A DNA stretch of 64,000 nucleotides from Aquirufa rosea (GTDB lineage: Bacteria; Bacteroidota; Bacteroidia; Cytophagales; Spirosomataceae), in assembly GCF_004118285.1 (NCBI RefSeq), contig NZ_SDHY01000001.1, positions 62,001 through 126,000 on the forward strand, read 5' to 3'. A program made the position numbers and the translations under genes. Position 1 is the stretch's first letter; every line of letters starts with the position of its first letter. The notes under the pieces were generated by a model. That model saw nothing but the letters and a program-made list of their open reading frames with translations, had not been told where the DNA came from and searched no databases. Positions 28,758-37,962 of this stretch are shown here, in pieces.

Positions 28758-29831
28758 ATGGCTAAGAAGCATATATTAATTGTTCCAGGAGATGGAATTG
28801 GACAAGAAGTTACCGCTGTAGGTAAGAAGGTTTTAGACAAGATTGCGGCTAGATTTAATCATGAATTTACTTATGATGAAGCATTAATTGGTCACGTAGC
28901 GATCGAGGCAACAGGGGATCCACTTCCTGCTGAGTCTTTGGAAAAAATGAAAAATTCGGATGCGGTATTGTTTGGTGCGGTTGGACATCCCAAATATGAT
29001 AATGATCCATCAGCTAAGGTTCGTCCAGAGCAGGGTTTATTGAAAATGCGTAAGGAATTGGGTTTATATGCCAATTTACGCCCTATCAAGTTATTTGATG
29101 AATTACTAGGAGCCTCCAGTATCAAGCCTGAGATTTTAAAAGGAGCGGATATTTTATTCTTTCGTGAATTAACAGGTGATATTTATTTTGGAGAAAAGGG
29201 TCGCAAAAATAATGGGGATACTGCTTATGATGTAGCCGAATATAGTCGTTACGAAGTTCAACGCATCGGTCGTAAAGCATTTGATGCTGCTAGAACGCGT
29301 CGTAAAAAATTAGTATCTGTAGACAAGGCCAATGTGTTGGAATCATCTCGTCTTTGGCGAGAAGAAATTCAAAAGTTAGCCTTAGAATATCCAGATGTAG
29401 AGGTAGAATACCAGTTTGTGGATGCCACGGCCATGATTTTAATCAAAGAGCCAACTCGATTTGATGTGGTTGTTACGGCAAATTTATTCGGAGATATTTT
29501 AACTGATGAAGCATCGCAAATCGCAGGATCTATGGGTATGCTTGCATCCGCATCGATCGGTGATGGAACAGGGGTTTATGAGCCGATACATGGTTCTGCC
29601 CACGACATCACAGGTAAAGGATTAGCTAATCCGATGGCCTCGGTTTTATCCGCTGCTTTATTGTTAGATATTTCTTTTGGATTGAAAGAAGAATCTGAAG
29701 CAGTTATTTCCGCCGTAGATCAGGTCTTGAAAAAGGGATATCGTACTCGAGATATCGCCAATGCAGATACGGATCCTTCTATGATTTTAGGTACTGATGC
29801 TATCGGTGAAGAGATACTTAAATTATTATAG
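28758..29831 (+). CDS. leuB: 3-isopropylmalate dehydrogenase
   Basis: NAD-dependent oxidative decarboxylase of leucine synthesis. The 357-residue protein has the isocitrate/isopropylmalate dehydrogenase fold: IVPGDGIGQEV at the N terminus, the substrate-binding RKELGLYANLRPIK segment, FRELTGDIYFGEKG, VDKANVLESSRLWRE and the Mg site NLFGDILTDEASQIAGSMGML. The NAD loop GSAHDITGKGLANPMA is as expected. It ends the leu operon and is followed by a terminator hairpin 22 bases downstream. Confidence 0.97.
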   Translation: MAKKHILIVPGDGIGQEVTAVGKKVLDKIAARFNHEFTYDEALIGHVAIEATGDPLPAESLEKMKNSDAVLFGAVGHPKYDNDPSAKVRPEQGLLKMRKELGLYANLRPIKLFDELLGASSIKPEILKGADILFFRELTGDIYFGEKGRKNNGDTAYDVAEYSRYEVQRIGRKAFDAARTRRKKLVSVDKANVLESSRLWREEIQKLALEYPDVEVEYQFVDATAMILIKEPTRFDVVVTANLFGDILTDEASQIAGSMGMLASASIGDGTGVYEPIHGSAHDITGKGLANPMASVLSAALLLDISFGLKEESEAVISAVDQVLKKGYRTRDIANADTDPSMILGTDAIGEEILKLL

Positions 29832-29853
29832 TCATTAAATATTAGATAAATTT

Positions 29854-29877
29854 GGGTCCCTTGTGGACCCTTTTTTT
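29854..29877 (+). terminator. Rho-independent terminator after leuB
   Basis: A 6-bp GC-rich stem (GGGTCC 29854-29859 with GGACCC 29865-29870), a 5-base loop and seven T at 29871-29877. The T run touches the ATG of the next gene (29878). Confidence 0.85.
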
Positions 29878-30375
29878 ATGTACATACCCAAATTGCTTAT
29901 TGTTTTAGGCTCACCCAATACACCGAATGGTCAGCTTGGTCAAATAGCCTTAGATCGGGTTAATTATTGTTTTCATTTATTTGAACAAGAACCAAAGCCA
30001 ATTTTATGCACAGGTGGTTTTGGAAATCATTTTAATTTGAGTCCTTGGCCACACGCTGAATTGCTCAAGAACAAATTGCTTCAACTAGGAGTTAATGATG
30101 ACTATTTTTTGCCTTTAGCCTTGTCTGCCAATACGGTGGAAGATGCCACTAAAAGCCTGGCTATTTTACAGAATTATGCGGTGGCTACGCTTCAAATTAT
30201 TACATCAAATTATCATTTGGAAAGGGTAAAACTTATTTTTGATATAATTTTATCTTCTTGGGATAGAGAGTATTTTGGGGTGGAACATGTGGCTGACTTA
30301 CCTGAATTGGCATCTTTGATGGCACATGAACAAAAAGCCATTGCCCAGATAAAAAACAATGGTTTGTATTATTAG
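29878..30375 (+). CDS. YdcF/ElyC-family (DUF218) protein
   Basis: Short DUF218 protein (165 aa) without a membrane segment. The family is seen in KLLIVLGSPNTPNGQLGQIALDR, ILCTGGFG, the AHAELLKNKL-like region and the SANTVEDATKSLAIL and IITSNYHLERV motifs. Some family members (SanA, ElyC) affect envelope integrity or undecaprenyl metabolism; the role here is unknown. The ATG at 29878 is preferred to an upstream GTG at 29863, which lies inside the leuB terminator stem. Because the terminator abuts the start codon, expression must come from readthrough or an unseen start site. The peptidase gene begins 4 bases later. Confidence 0.82.
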   Translation: MYIPKLLIVLGSPNTPNGQLGQIALDRVNYCFHLFEQEPKPILCTGGFGNHFNLSPWPHAELLKNKLLQLGVNDDYFLPLALSANTVEDATKSLAILQNYAVATLQIITSNYHLERVKLIFDIILSSWDREYFGVEHVADLPELASLMAHEQKAIAQIKNNGLYY

Positions 30376-30379
30376 TTTT

Positions 30380-32530
30380 ATGGATATGAAAAAAATAGTT
30401 TTCCTCCTTATTGGTTTAACCTGTTTTACGGTTACTAATGCTCAAAATAGTTCCAAAATTGAACTAACTGATTTATTGAAAATTAAGACAATATTACAAC
30501 CTCAATTTTCACCTGACGGTAAACAGTACCTTTACCTACAGCAATCCATCATAGAGGATTCGGAAAGAAAGGGGGAGTATATTTATCTCACAAATTTGTA
30601 TTTGGGTGATTTGAGTAATAAGGAGACTAGAGCCTTGACCTCAGGAAAATTGTCGGTTTCATCAGCCTCTTGGAGTCCTGATGGAAAATATATCAGTTTT
30701 GTTCGTCAGGTTGGAGATAAACCACAGGTATTCATATTGCCCGTTCAGGGTGGTGAGGCATATCCTATTTCTCACTTACCTTATGGTGCAAGTTCTCCTG
30801 AGTGGTCTAAGGATGGTTCCAGTCTACATTTTACATCTTCTATTTCTCCCAGGGAGTTTTTAAGCGATACTTTATACAATCGTACGGGTCAAATACCATC
30901 GTGGAACTATGAAAAGCCTGGTTTACAATGGAGTGATATTAAGCTGAAAGCAAAGGCAAATCCCGATGGTAATTTGGAGGAGATTAGGGCTTATTTATTT
31001 CAAAATGAGCGTGAGAAAAAAGCTAAAGTCATCAATCAATTAAATTTTCAGGAAGAAAATTTTACTACGAGTGACCTAAAAATGAATGCATATTTTAAGA
31101 TTAAAATCTTAGAAAATGCCAAACCTGAATTATTAATTAATCCTTTTCGGAGAATTGAAGAGATGAAAGAACATGTTTCTGGGCAAAGCTACCTAGTAAC
31201 TATACCATCTGATACCGTAAAGCATCCTAATCGGGTTTTAGAGAATATCATTTCGTTTTTTGATGTTAAGAATAATACCTTTAAAACATTGGTGGAAAAG
31301 CCTGGATATCGATATTCCAATCTATCTGTTTCTCCAGATGGTAAATTTTTAGCCTTTTTTGAATCCAAAGTGGGTGCTGTAGCTAACCCTGTTGCCAAAA
31401 TACTAGCTTTAAATCCTGGTGCTTCTTACCAGAAAGTGATTCCTTTGGATCGTGTAATCACTCAGTGGTCTTGGGCAAAAGACGCAAGCAAATTATACTT
31501 TACAGCTCAAGATCAAGGTGGGGTTCCTTTGTATGAATTTGATATCAATTTAAATAAATTAAGAAAGTTAAGCTCTCACGAGGAGGGTGTTTTGGGATTT
31601 GATCAATTGAACCAACAATTTATCTGTGCCATGACAAAAATTTCCAATCCTTCTGAACTATACTATTTTACTACGACCGAGCCTAATCCGAGAGCATTGA
31701 CACAGGGGAATGCTATTTGGCTTCAATCTAAGGTGCTTAGTTTGGCAACCAAGCATAGCTTTAAAAACAAGAAGGGTATGAATGTGGATTATTGGGTCAT
31801 GAAGCCTGCTGATTTTGATCCCGCCAAAAAATATCCATTATTACTAGAAATTCATGGGGGACCTACAGCTATGTGGGGAACGGGTGAAGCTAGCATGTGG
31901 CATGAGTTTCAGTATTTTGCGGCAAAAGGATATGGAGTTGTTTATTCTAATCCTAGAGGTAGTGGAGGGTATGGTACTGAATTTATGGCTGCTAATGTAA
32001 AGGATTGGGGACAAGGTCCTATGTCGGACGTGATACAATCCTTGGATTTGGCTATAGGAGAAGGTTGGGCTGATACCACTAAATTGGCAGTAACTGGAGG
32101 CTCCTACGCGGGTTATTTGGTGACATATATGTTAGGCCATACGAATCGTTTCAAAGTAGCTTGTTCACAGAGGGGAGTATATGAATTGTCTACCTTTTTT
32201 GGTGAGGGAAATGCTTGGAGATTAGTTCCTAATTATTTCGGAGGCTATCCTTGGGAAAAGCCAGCAAGAATGATTTTGGATAAAGAATCTCCTTTGACTT
32301 ATGTGCAAAATATTAAAACACCCCTCATTATTTTCCATGGGGAACAAGACCTCAGAACAGGAGTTATTCAGTCTGAAATGCTTTTTAAAAGCTTAAAAGT
32401 CATGGGTAAAGATGTAGAGTATGTTCGTCATCCAGGCGCAAACCATGAAATCACCCGTTCAGGTAACAATCGACAACGATTGGACCAGATGTTGAGAACT
32501 TACGAGTTCTTTCAGAGATATATCAAATAA
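30380..32530 (+). CDS. S9-family prolyl oligopeptidase-type serine peptidase
   Basis: Predicted secreted peptidase with signal peptide (MDMKKIVFLLIGLTCFTVTNAQ), an N-terminal beta propeller (TolB/WD-like blades such as PQFSPDGKQYLYL, ASWSPDGKYISFV and LSVSPDGKFLAFF) and a C-terminal alpha/beta hydrolase. Catalytic residues are visible: Ser in VTGGSYAGYLVTY, Asp in FHGEQDLRTG and His in PGANHEITRSG. It resembles Bacteroidota acylaminoacyl/dipeptidyl peptidases; exact cleavage preference cannot be told. ATG at 30380 (or 30386) is preferred over the ATG at 30359 because it starts the signal peptide directly and avoids overlap with the upstream gene. Confidence 0.92.
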   Translation: MDMKKIVFLLIGLTCFTVTNAQNSSKIELTDLLKIKTILQPQFSPDGKQYLYLQQSIIEDSERKGEYIYLTNLYLGDLSNKETRALTSGKLSVSSASWSPDGKYISFVRQVGDKPQVFILPVQGGEAYPISHLPYGASSPEWSKDGSSLHFTSSISPREFLSDTLYNRTGQIPSWNYEKPGLQWSDIKLKAKANPDGNLEEIRAYLFQNEREKKAKVINQLNFQEENFTTSDLKMNAYFKIKILENAKPELLINPFRRIEEMKEHVSGQSYLVTIPSDTVKHPNRVLENIISFFDVKNNTFKTLVEKPGYRYSNLSVSPDGKFLAFFESKVGAVANPVAKILALNPGASYQKVIPLDRVITQWSWAKDASKLYFTAQDQGGVPLYEFDINLNKLRKLSSHEEGVLGFDQLNQQFICAMTKISNPSELYYFTTTEPNPRALTQGNAIWLQSKVLSLATKHSFKNKKGMNVDYWVMKPADFDPAKKYPLLLEIHGGPTAMWGTGEASMWHEFQYFAAKGYGVVYSNPRGSGGYGTEFMAANVKDWGQGPMSDVIQSLDLAIGEGWADTTKLAVTGGSYAGYLVTYMLGHTNRFKVACSQRGVYELSTFFGEGNAWRLVPNYFGGYPWEKPARMILDKESPLTYVQNIKTPLIIFHGEQDLRTGVIQSEMLFKSLKVMGKDVEYVRHPGANHEITRSGNNRQRLDQMLRTYEFFQRYIK

Positions 32531-32548
32531 TGTAGAATATAAAATGAA

Positions 32549-32583
32549 GAAAGTAGAGTTAATGTTGGATTAACTCTACTTTC
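32549..32583. terminator. Bidirectional hairpin terminator between convergent genes
   Basis: A perfect 14-bp stem (32549-32562 pairs with 32570-32583) with a 7-base loop lies between the stop codons of the S9 peptidase and the M42 peptidase. The T-rich flank is modest on both sides. Confidence 0.8.
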
Positions 32584-32597
32584 TTATTGATATATTT

Positions 32598-33668
32598 TTA
32601 CGAAAAATATCTAAAATCTTCGTTGCCTTTCACTTTTAGTAAGCAAGCATAAATAAGGTCAATAACTGCCTCCATGTCTGATTTGGCAATCATTTCGACC
32701 GTAGTATGCATGTATTTTAGCGGTAAAGAAATCAATGCGGATGCAACACCTTCAGTAGCATAGGCAAAAGAATCAGTATCAGTTCCTGTTGATCTAGATA
32801 CAGCTTGTCTTTGGAATTCTATTTTGTTTTCCTGAGCTGTTTCAATGATGAAATCACGCACATTATTTTGAACAGCGGGTCCGTAACAAATCACAGGGCC
32901 TTTGCCACATGCCATATCACCTTGAGTTTTTTTGTTATACATTGGCGATTGCGTATCATGCGTAACATCAGTAATAATGGCCAAATCAGGTTTAAGGCGC
33001 TTAACAATCATTTCTGCTCCGCGTAACCCAATTTCTTCCTGCACAGCATTGACTACATACAAAGTGTAAGGTAATTCGACTTTGTTTTCTTTGAGACGCT
33101 TGGCTACTTGCGCAATCATATAGCCACCAATTCGGTTATCTAAGGCACGGCCTACTAGATATTTGTCATTTAGTTCCATAAGGCCATCTTCAAAAGTCAC
33201 CACGGTACCTACATGAATTCCCATTTCCTCTACCTCTTTTTTGTTCGATGCTCCACAATCGATAAAAATATCACTTACGGTAGGGGTTTTATCTTTGGTT
33301 GTATCACGAACGTGAATAGCTGGCCATCCAAAAATACCCTTAATTACTTGATCTTTGGTATGGATGTTGGCTCGCATAGATGGGGCAATTAAGGCGTCTG
33401 AACCACCATTTCTACGTAAAAAGAGGTAACCATTTTCATCAATGTAGTTGACAAACCAAGAAATCTCATCAGCATGTGCTTCAATAACCACGGAATATGG
33501 ATTCCCTGGGTTAATCACCGCAACGGCTGTTCCGTAAACATCAATGATTTTCTCGTCCAAATAGGGTTTTAGGTAATCTAACCATATTTTTTGACCAGAC
33601 ATCTCAAAGCCGGTAGGGGATGCATTATTTAAATATTCGTATAAAAAGTCATTGGATTTATGTGACAT
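32598..33668 (-). CDS. M42-family metallopeptidase (tetrahedral aminopeptidase type)
   Basis: Cytosolic di-metal aminopeptidase family (356 aa). Visible metal and catalytic residues: H65 and D67 in VIEAHADEISWFV, the bridging Asp in GRALDNRIGGYM, the Glu pair in NAVQEEIGLRGAE, the Asp of IITDVTHD and the His of LKYMHTTVEM. Some relatives are annotated as endoglucanases, but this family is now known as peptidases that degrade short peptides. Length is typical. It is monocistronic, convergent with the S9 peptidase and divergent from pfkA. Confidence 0.92.
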   Translation of the reverse strand: MSHKSNDFLYEYLNNASPTGFEMSGQKIWLDYLKPYLDEKIIDVYGTAVAVINPGNPYSVVIEAHADEISWFVNYIDENGYLFLRRNGGSDALIAPSMRANIHTKDQVIKGIFGWPAIHVRDTTKDKTPTVSDIFIDCGASNKKEVEEMGIHVGTVVTFEDGLMELNDKYLVGRALDNRIGGYMIAQVAKRLKENKVELPYTLYVVNAVQEEIGLRGAEMIVKRLKPDLAIITDVTHDTQSPMYNKKTQGDMACGKGPVICYGPAVQNNVRDFIIETAQENKIEFQRQAVSRSTGTDTDSFAYATEGVASALISLPLKYMHTTVEMIAKSDMEAVIDLIYACLLKVKGNEDFRYFS

Positions 33669-33748
33669 AAGGGATATGTTTTATTGAATGCGCAATTTAC
33701 TAAGGCTTATTTATATTTGAATTTTATCGAAAAAATAAATTTAAGAGT

Positions 33749-33778
33749 TTTGGAGAGCCATTTTAAAGCTTAAATTTG
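33749..33778 (+). promoter_or_regulatory. Bacteroidota-type promoter of pfkA
   Basis: TTTG (33749-33752), an 18-base spacer and TAAATTTG (33771-33778) match TTTG-N17-23-TAnnTTTG exactly. Transcription would start about 60 bases before the ATG at 33846. Confidence 0.65.
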
Positions 33779-33845
33779 TAGTTATTAGTGAAAATTTATT
33801 CTAGTTAGGATAGTTTTTATCATTTTATTTGTAAAACAACATTTG

Positions 33846-34820
33846 ATGAAGAAAATAGCAGTATATACATCAGGCGGAGATGCACCAGGAATGAATTCAT
33901 GTATTCGTGCCATCGTTCGTGGGGCAGCATATCATGGAGTAGAAGTTTTTGGAATCGTAAGAGGGTACAATGGAATGATCAATGGCGATATTATTCCTTT
34001 GAATTCCCAATCTGTTAGCAATATCATTCAAAGAGGAGGAACCATTTTGAAATCTGCCCGTTCTAAGGAGTTTTTAACTACCGAAGGACGTAAAAAAGCC
34101 TACGATCAATTACAATCCAGAGGGATTGAAGGCTTAGTGGCTATTGGAGGAAATGGTACTTTTACGGGTGCTGAAATCTTCTACAATGAGTTTAAGATAC
34201 CTTGTGTGGGGGCTCCAGGGACTATTGATAATGATTTATATGGTACAGATTATACGATTGGTTACGATACGGCAGTAAATACGGCTTTGGATGCCATCGA
34301 TAAGATACGCGATACGGCCGATTCACACGATCGTGTTTTTTTTATTGAAGTGATGGGTCGTGACTCAGGTTATATAGCAATTCAATGCGCTATTGCTGGA
34401 GGAGCAGAAGCTGTGATGATTCCAGAAAATCTTACTCCCGTGAGTGAAGTGATGGAGACCTTACAGAAAGGTTTCTCTAAAGCAAAATCATCGTCTATTG
34501 TCATTGTAGCAGAAGGTGATGAAGAAGGTAATGCACAAAAAGTGGCTCAGAAAATCAAAGACATTACCAAAATTGAATTAGATATTCGGGTGACAACCCT
34601 AGGACATATTCAGCGTGGAGGTGTTCCCACAGCCGCCGATCGTATCTTAGCCAGTAGATTAGGCTTAGGTGCTTTGGAAGGTTTACTAAGAGGAGAGAAA
34701 AATGTCATGGCGGGTGTAGTTAACAATCAATTAGTTTATACACCTTTCCATGATACCATTACTAAGAAGAAACCAGTGTCCGAGGATTTGATTCGAATGG
34801 TGGAGATTTTGTCTACTTAG
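33846..34820 (+). CDS. pfkA: 6-phosphofructokinase
   Basis: Commits fructose 6-phosphate to glycolysis by phosphorylation at O1. The 324-residue chain has the group A PFK layout: YTSGGDAPGMNSCIRAIVRG, catalytic PGTIDNDLYGTDYTIGYDT (D128, D130), MGRDSGYIA and LGHIQRGGVPTAADR. Gly at 104 predicts ATP rather than pyrophosphate as donor. Odd point: the nucleotide/Mg motif GGDG(S/T) reads GGNGT with N103 in place of the usual Asp103. The ATG at 33846 gives MKKIAVYTSGGD, preferred over the TTG one codon upstream. Its 3' end overlaps the convergent DUF218 gene by 4 bases. Confidence 0.95.
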   Translation: MKKIAVYTSGGDAPGMNSCIRAIVRGAAYHGVEVFGIVRGYNGMINGDIIPLNSQSVSNIIQRGGTILKSARSKEFLTTEGRKKAYDQLQSRGIEGLVAIGGNGTFTGAEIFYNEFKIPCVGAPGTIDNDLYGTDYTIGYDTAVNTALDAIDKIRDTADSHDRVFFIEVMGRDSGYIAIQCAIAGGAEAVMIPENLTPVSEVMETLQKGFSKAKSSSIVIVAEGDEEGNAQKVAQKIKDITKIELDIRVTTLGHIQRGGVPTAADRILASRLGLGALEGLLRGEKNVMAGVVNNQLVYTPFHDTITKKKPVSEDLIRMVEILST

Positions 34821-35593
34821 AGATAGCCTTGTAATTTATATACCACTATTCCTACCCATTCACGGTTTAGTTTGAATATAATATCCAAGCATTGCTCATT
34901 AGGTTTTATAAAATGGAGGGTACTCATAGGAGTATCCTTTTTTTGTATGTCGGCACTGTAGGGCCTTACTTTAAATCCTTGTTTTTCAAAACATAAAATA
35001 GCCCTGCGCAGGTGATTGGCGGAGGTAATTAAAACCACAGAATCCTTATCTATGTAATTTTTAAGTTTTTGTGCACTATATAATGCATTTTGATAAGTGT
35101 TTTTTGCCTTGTTTTCTACAAAAATGTTTTTGGAAGGCACTCCCATAGCTACTAATTGCCTTTTAACATTAGCAGATTCATTACTATCATCAACTATCAA
35201 ATTGGGAATACTCGTACTTCCACCAGTGATTAATATTTTTTTGATAGCTCCCTGTTGGTACAAATGGAAGGTTTGTAACATTCGGTCGGAGGTTTGCCCC
35301 ATCGCTATTCGATTGGGATGCAAATCAGCATTTTTGACCATGCCTCCTGTTAGCACAATCCCCCAGGTATATTTTTTGCCAATAGGAATGTCTGGAGCAT
35401 CAATTTCCCAAAGTTTCAAAAGCGAGTTACAAATGAAGCTATTAGTCAGTAAAAAAAAGATCAAAATGGATATTCCTATCCCTTTTTTCATACTCTTTAC
35501 TTGTTTAGATCTGAGTGAAAATAGGAGGGGAGTAATTATCCAAACTATTGGAGAAAGTATGAGGTCTAATATTTTAGATAGTATGAAAAACAT
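34817..35593 (-). CDS. YdcF/ElyC/SanA-family (DUF218) membrane protein
   Basis: Inner-membrane DUF218 protein of 258 residues. Two hydrophobic segments at the N terminus (about 3-25, LSKILDLILSPIVWIITPLL, and 37-56, GIGISILIFFLLTNSFICNS) precede the domain with GIVLTGGMVKNAD, ILITGGSTSIPN, ENKAKNTYQNALYSAQKL and VLITSANHLRRAILCFEKQG. This two-helix form is the ElyC/YdcF layout, where ElyC of E. coli supports undecaprenyl-phosphate use and peptidoglycan synthesis; the role here is inferred. It is convergent with pfkA (4-base overlap) and divergent from the redoxin gene with a 40-base gap. Confidence 0.85.
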   Translation of the reverse strand: MFFILSKILDLILSPIVWIITPLLFSLRSKQVKSMKKGIGISILIFFLLTNSFICNSLLKLWEIDAPDIPIGKKYTWGIVLTGGMVKNADLHPNRIAMGQTSDRMLQTFHLYQQGAIKKILITGGSTSIPNLIVDDSNESANVKRQLVAMGVPSKNIFVENKAKNTYQNALYSAQKLKNYIDKDSVVLITSANHLRRAILCFEKQGFKVRPYSADIQKKDTPMSTLHFIKPNEQCLDIIFKLNREWVGIVVYKLQGYL

Positions 35594-35633
35594 TGTAATT
35601 TTAAATTCGTTAGCTGTAAAATTAATTAATTAT

Positions 35634-37085
35634 ATGAAAGTATTTTTTTTGGCATCGCTGGTACTCCTGAGTAGTTTTATCTCCCATGCTCAAGTTAAAA
35701 AGTCTTCTACGCTCAATTCATCTAATCAAGGTTTTTTAATTAAGGGTAAGATCAATGGTGTCAGTAATTCCGATATATATTTAGCTCATTATTTTGGTTC
35801 TACTCAACAAGTTATTAAAGACACTGCACTAGCAGATACACAAGGTAATTTTGTTTTTAAAGGAAAAGAGAATTTACCCCAAGGACTATATTTGATCTCC
35901 TTCTTAAAAAATAAATACCTAGATATCATTATTGGGAATACCCAATTTTCTTTTGAGACGGATACTTTGGATCCTATTAATCATATGAAATTTCAAAATT
36001 CAGTAGAGAATGAGGCTTTTTTTGCTTTTCAAAAGGAAATGGGAAAGCGTTATTCTGAATTAAGAAATATAGAATTGGCTAAAAAGGATGTCAATCAAAT
36101 AGCCACCCTTCGAAAAGAAATTTTACAATATCAGCAAACTTGGTTTGAGAAAAATAAACAATTATTTGTTTCAAAGCTTGTAAAGGCAACTTTTGAGCCA
36201 GAAATTCCTCCCTTCAAGAAAAAAGTTAGTAGTGCTAAAGACAGCACCGAACTGTATCAGTATCAGTTCTCTTATTTTAAAAAGCATTATTTTGACAATT
36301 TAGATTTAAATGATGCTCGATTTATTCGAACTCCTTTTTTACAAAGAAAATTGGATAAATATTTTGAAGATTTAGTGGTGCAGCAACCTGATTCTATTAT
36401 AAAAGATGCTGATTTGCTGTTAACTAAAATTAAAAATTCGGAGGTTAGGCGCTATGTGATTTATAAAATTTCCAGCACCTATGAAACAAGTAATATTGTG
36501 GGAACTGATGCGGCTTTTGCCCACATGGGCGAGAAATATTACGTGGGTGAACCTGCCTTATGGGATACTGTGACTGTCCGACAAATGAGAGATCGTATTA
36601 ATGTTCTAAAACCTTTATTGATTGGTAAAAGATTACCAGAGCTGTTTTTAACGGATGCTTCTGGTAAAAGAGTAACTACTTCAAGTATTCCTGGAGAGTA
36701 TACTATCGTTTTTTTTTATGATCCAGAGTGTAGTCATTGTAGAGAGGAAACACCTAAATTGATGGCCCAAGTAGATTATTTTAAATCAAAAAATATTTCT
36801 GTCTTAGCTACTTCCATAGCTAGGAATAAAAAACAGTGGACTGATTTTATTAAGGAATTTAAAATGGAATCAGTCTATAACGGAATCGATATTCATCCCA
36901 ATCCTAAGACAGGGAAAGATGAATATTACACAGATTTTATAAAGAAATTTGATATTTATTCAACCCCGATCATTTACATTTTAGATAAAAATAAGCGCAT
37001 TATTGGTAAGAAGATTCCTACTGATAAGATTCAGGATTTTATTTCTTTTTATGAGAACCGTCAAAAGGAATTGGGTATTAAATAA
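35634..37085 (+). CDS. TlpA-like thiol-disulfide redoxin with DUF4369 and DUF5106 regions
   Basis: Predicted exported redoxin of 483 residues. Signal peptide MKVFFLASLVLLSSFISHAQ; DUF4369-like beta domain at about 35-120 (FLIKGKINGVSNSDIYLAHY); helical DUF5106-like middle (about 130-330); thioredoxin fold from about 340 with active site CSHC in FFYDPECSHCREETPKLM and cis-Pro near YSTPIIYILD. Such proteins probably act in periplasmic disulfide exchange or respond to membrane signals; the precise role is unknown. The ATG at 35634 is chosen because it starts the signal peptide; the frame is open far upstream only as an antisense artefact. The 3' end overlaps the convergent DUF58 gene by 8 bases. 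Confidence 0.88.
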   Translation: MKVFFLASLVLLSSFISHAQVKKSSTLNSSNQGFLIKGKINGVSNSDIYLAHYFGSTQQVIKDTALADTQGNFVFKGKENLPQGLYLISFLKNKYLDIIIGNTQFSFETDTLDPINHMKFQNSVENEAFFAFQKEMGKRYSELRNIELAKKDVNQIATLRKEILQYQQTWFEKNKQLFVSKLVKATFEPEIPPFKKKVSSAKDSTELYQYQFSYFKKHYFDNLDLNDARFIRTPFLQRKLDKYFEDLVVQQPDSIIKDADLLLTKIKNSEVRRYVIYKISSTYETSNIVGTDAAFAHMGEKYYVGEPALWDTVTVRQMRDRINVLKPLLIGKRLPELFLTDASGKRVTTSSIPGEYTIVFFYDPECSHCREETPKLMAQVDYFKSKNISVLATSIARNKKQWTDFIKEFKMESVYNGIDIHPNPKTGKDEYYTDFIKKFDIYSTPIIYILDKNKRIIGKKIPTDKIQDFISFYENRQKELGIK

Positions 37086-37962
37086 TTTGTCGAATCAGCT
37101 CATATAAGCTTTCATTGGCACATAATGAGTAATATTTAAATCCTTTATTAAGTAAAGGATTGATTCTTTGCTCCAAAAATTGTGTTTTTTGCTTGATTTG
37201 TAATTGATTCCATTCTTCTGAGTGGAGCGATATCACTTGATTTGTCTCAATATCTTTCCACTGCATTATTTTATTGGGATCATTTTCAATGGCATGTTCA
37301 CTTTGATCCCAAATGTGAAGGATTTTGATGGTGTTTTTGTTGGCTTTAATTTCACTTAAGCTTTTCAAAAACAAATCGTAGCTGGCGTTATCAAATAACA
37401 GGTCGCTGACCACAAAGATCATTTTCCGTTGCCCAATAGACAGGATTTTAGAGGCTAGCGCACTAGGTAATTCACTTCTTTCATCGATGGATGACCTACC
37501 CAAAAGTGTTTCTAACTGATGATAAGTAGCTTGAAGGTGAGATTTAGAATTGGAAAGTGGACTCTCCCAAATGACATCATCTGAAATGCCTAATAAGCCA
37601 AATTTATCTCTTTGCTTATGGAATATTTTGCATAAAACAGCCACAATTTGAATTGACTTTTGAATTTTCTCCTTGCTTTCGCTGGGGAAATACATGGAAG
37701 AAGATAGATCGATAAAAAAGAATGCACTTAGATTGGATTCATCATGAAAATGTTTGGTAAATAGTTTATCCGTTCTACCATATAATTTCCAATCGACAAG
37801 CTTTAAATTGTCACCTGTTTCGTAAGCTTTGTATTCTTTAAATTCAGAGGAGTAGCCATGGAAAATACTCCGATGCTTTCCATGAAATAGTTCATGACTT
37901 ATTTCTTCCGCCAAAATGGCCAGACGGTTGCTACTTTGTTCCTCGGCTACTTTTTTTAGCAT
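37078..37962 (-). CDS. DUF58 domain-containing protein
   Basis: A 294-residue protein with the DUF58 core (HGYSSEFKEYKAYETGDNLKLVDWKLYGR) followed by a VWA-like fold whose metal site reads IDLSSSM. Relatives usually accompany a MoxR AAA ATPase and BatA/B-type VWA proteins and may help metal insertion or envelope stress responses; no moxR gene is adjacent here. Its start overlaps the end of the rlpA-like gene by 32 bases, so translation is likely coupled. The 3' end overlaps the convergent redoxin gene. Confidence 0.87.
   Translation of the reverse strand: MLKKVAEEQSSNRLAILAEEISHELFHGKHRSIFHGYSSEFKEYKAYETGDNLKLVDWKLYGRTDKLFTKHFHDESNLSAFFFIDLSSSMYFPSESKEKIQKSIQIVAVLCKIFHKQRDKFGLLGISDDVIWESPLSNSKSHLQATYHQLETLLGRSSIDERSELPSALASKILSIGQRKMIFVVSDLLFDNASYDLFLKSLSEIKANKNTIKILHIWDQSEHAIENDPNKIMQWKDIETNQVISLHSEEWNQLQIKQKTQFLEQRINPLLNKGFKYYSLCANESLYELIRQII

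Noticed and set aside
29863-29877. GTG start for the DUF218 gene
   Set aside because: It lies inside the terminator stem after leuB and would add five residues not needed by the family; ATG at 29878 is better.
35097-35633. Long upstream extension of the redoxin reading frame
   Set aside because: It runs antisense through the DUF218 gene; the signal peptide starts cleanly at 35634 and the preceding residues look non-coding.
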